A stretch of 13,762 bases of DNA from a bacterium (lineage in GTDB: Bacteria; Armatimonadota; Fimbriimonadia; Fimbriimonadales; JBAXQP01): assembly GCA_037131655.1 (NCBI GenBank), contig JBAXQP010000038.1:1-13762 (forward strand). The letters are read 5' to 3'. Under the pieces are notes generated by a model. It was not told the DNA's origin, ran no database searches, and saw nothing but the letters and a program-made list of their open reading frames with translations. Below are positions 13,762 to 13,762 of this stretch, piece by piece (positions within the stretch are counted from its first letter, which is position 1; each line of letters starts with the position of its first letter). A program made the translations under genes and the position numbers.

Positions 13762-13762
13762 A

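Noticed and set aside
1..13762. CRISPR array, prophage, rRNA genes or a known defence system
   Set aside because: No regularly spaced repeats, rRNA sequence, integrase, or defence nuclease/methylase motifs were seen in any frame.

Overview
The window is bacterial chromosomal DNA of moderate GC with Shine-Dalgarno-led genes and some GTG and TTG starts. It carries housekeeping genes (tRNA-Cys, mnmA, maf, an RNase HI) among surface-polysaccharide genes, transporters and decayed genes. A PEP-CTERM-like sorting signal, a J-domain/WD40 fusion and a class 1 dihydroorotate dehydrogenase-like protein suggest a deep-branching, probably diderm, environmental lineage (Armatimonadota or a neighbour is my guess). 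This placement is weak and rests on family flavour only.

Left part (1-3560). A tRNA-Cys gene with a near-consensus promoter lies on the minus strand. Upstream of it, also on the minus strand, are a GT4 glycosyltransferase and a wrecked GHMP-family sugar kinase behind an intact promoter. Divergent from these are two coupled ABC-2 permease genes with no ATPase gene beside them, followed by a broken GbsR/MarR-like regulator.

Middle (3556-7860). A minus-strand run mnmA - ytxH-like - AI-2E family transporter is tightly spaced and probably an operon. Divergent from mnmA, behind an extended -10 promoter, are a second GT4 glycosyltransferase and a small heavy-metal-associated (CopZ-like) protein. 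A bidirectional terminator follows.

Right-middle (7880-12728). Minus strand: maf, apparently with an almost leaderless transcript, and then a secreted LTxxQ-motif protein. Plus strand: a coiled-coil zinc-ribbon protein overlapping an RNase HI gene, a dihydroorotate dehydrogenase-like enzyme, and a 390-residue fusion of an N-terminal J domain to a seven-bladed WD40 propeller.

Right end (12729-13762). This is a gene graveyard on the minus strand: the 5' end of an IS481-like transposase, one intact stand-alone LuxR-type HTH gene, a signal peptide joined almost directly to a PEP-CTERM-like anchor, and a 37-codon remnant joining the N- and C-termini of another family.

The most unusual observation is that four independent remnants (sugar kinase, GbsR-like regulator, PEP-CTERM protein, NDYIP-type protein) keep both ends of the ancestral protein and have lost the middle. 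This points to a repeated deletion process, or to an assembly artefact that should be excluded.
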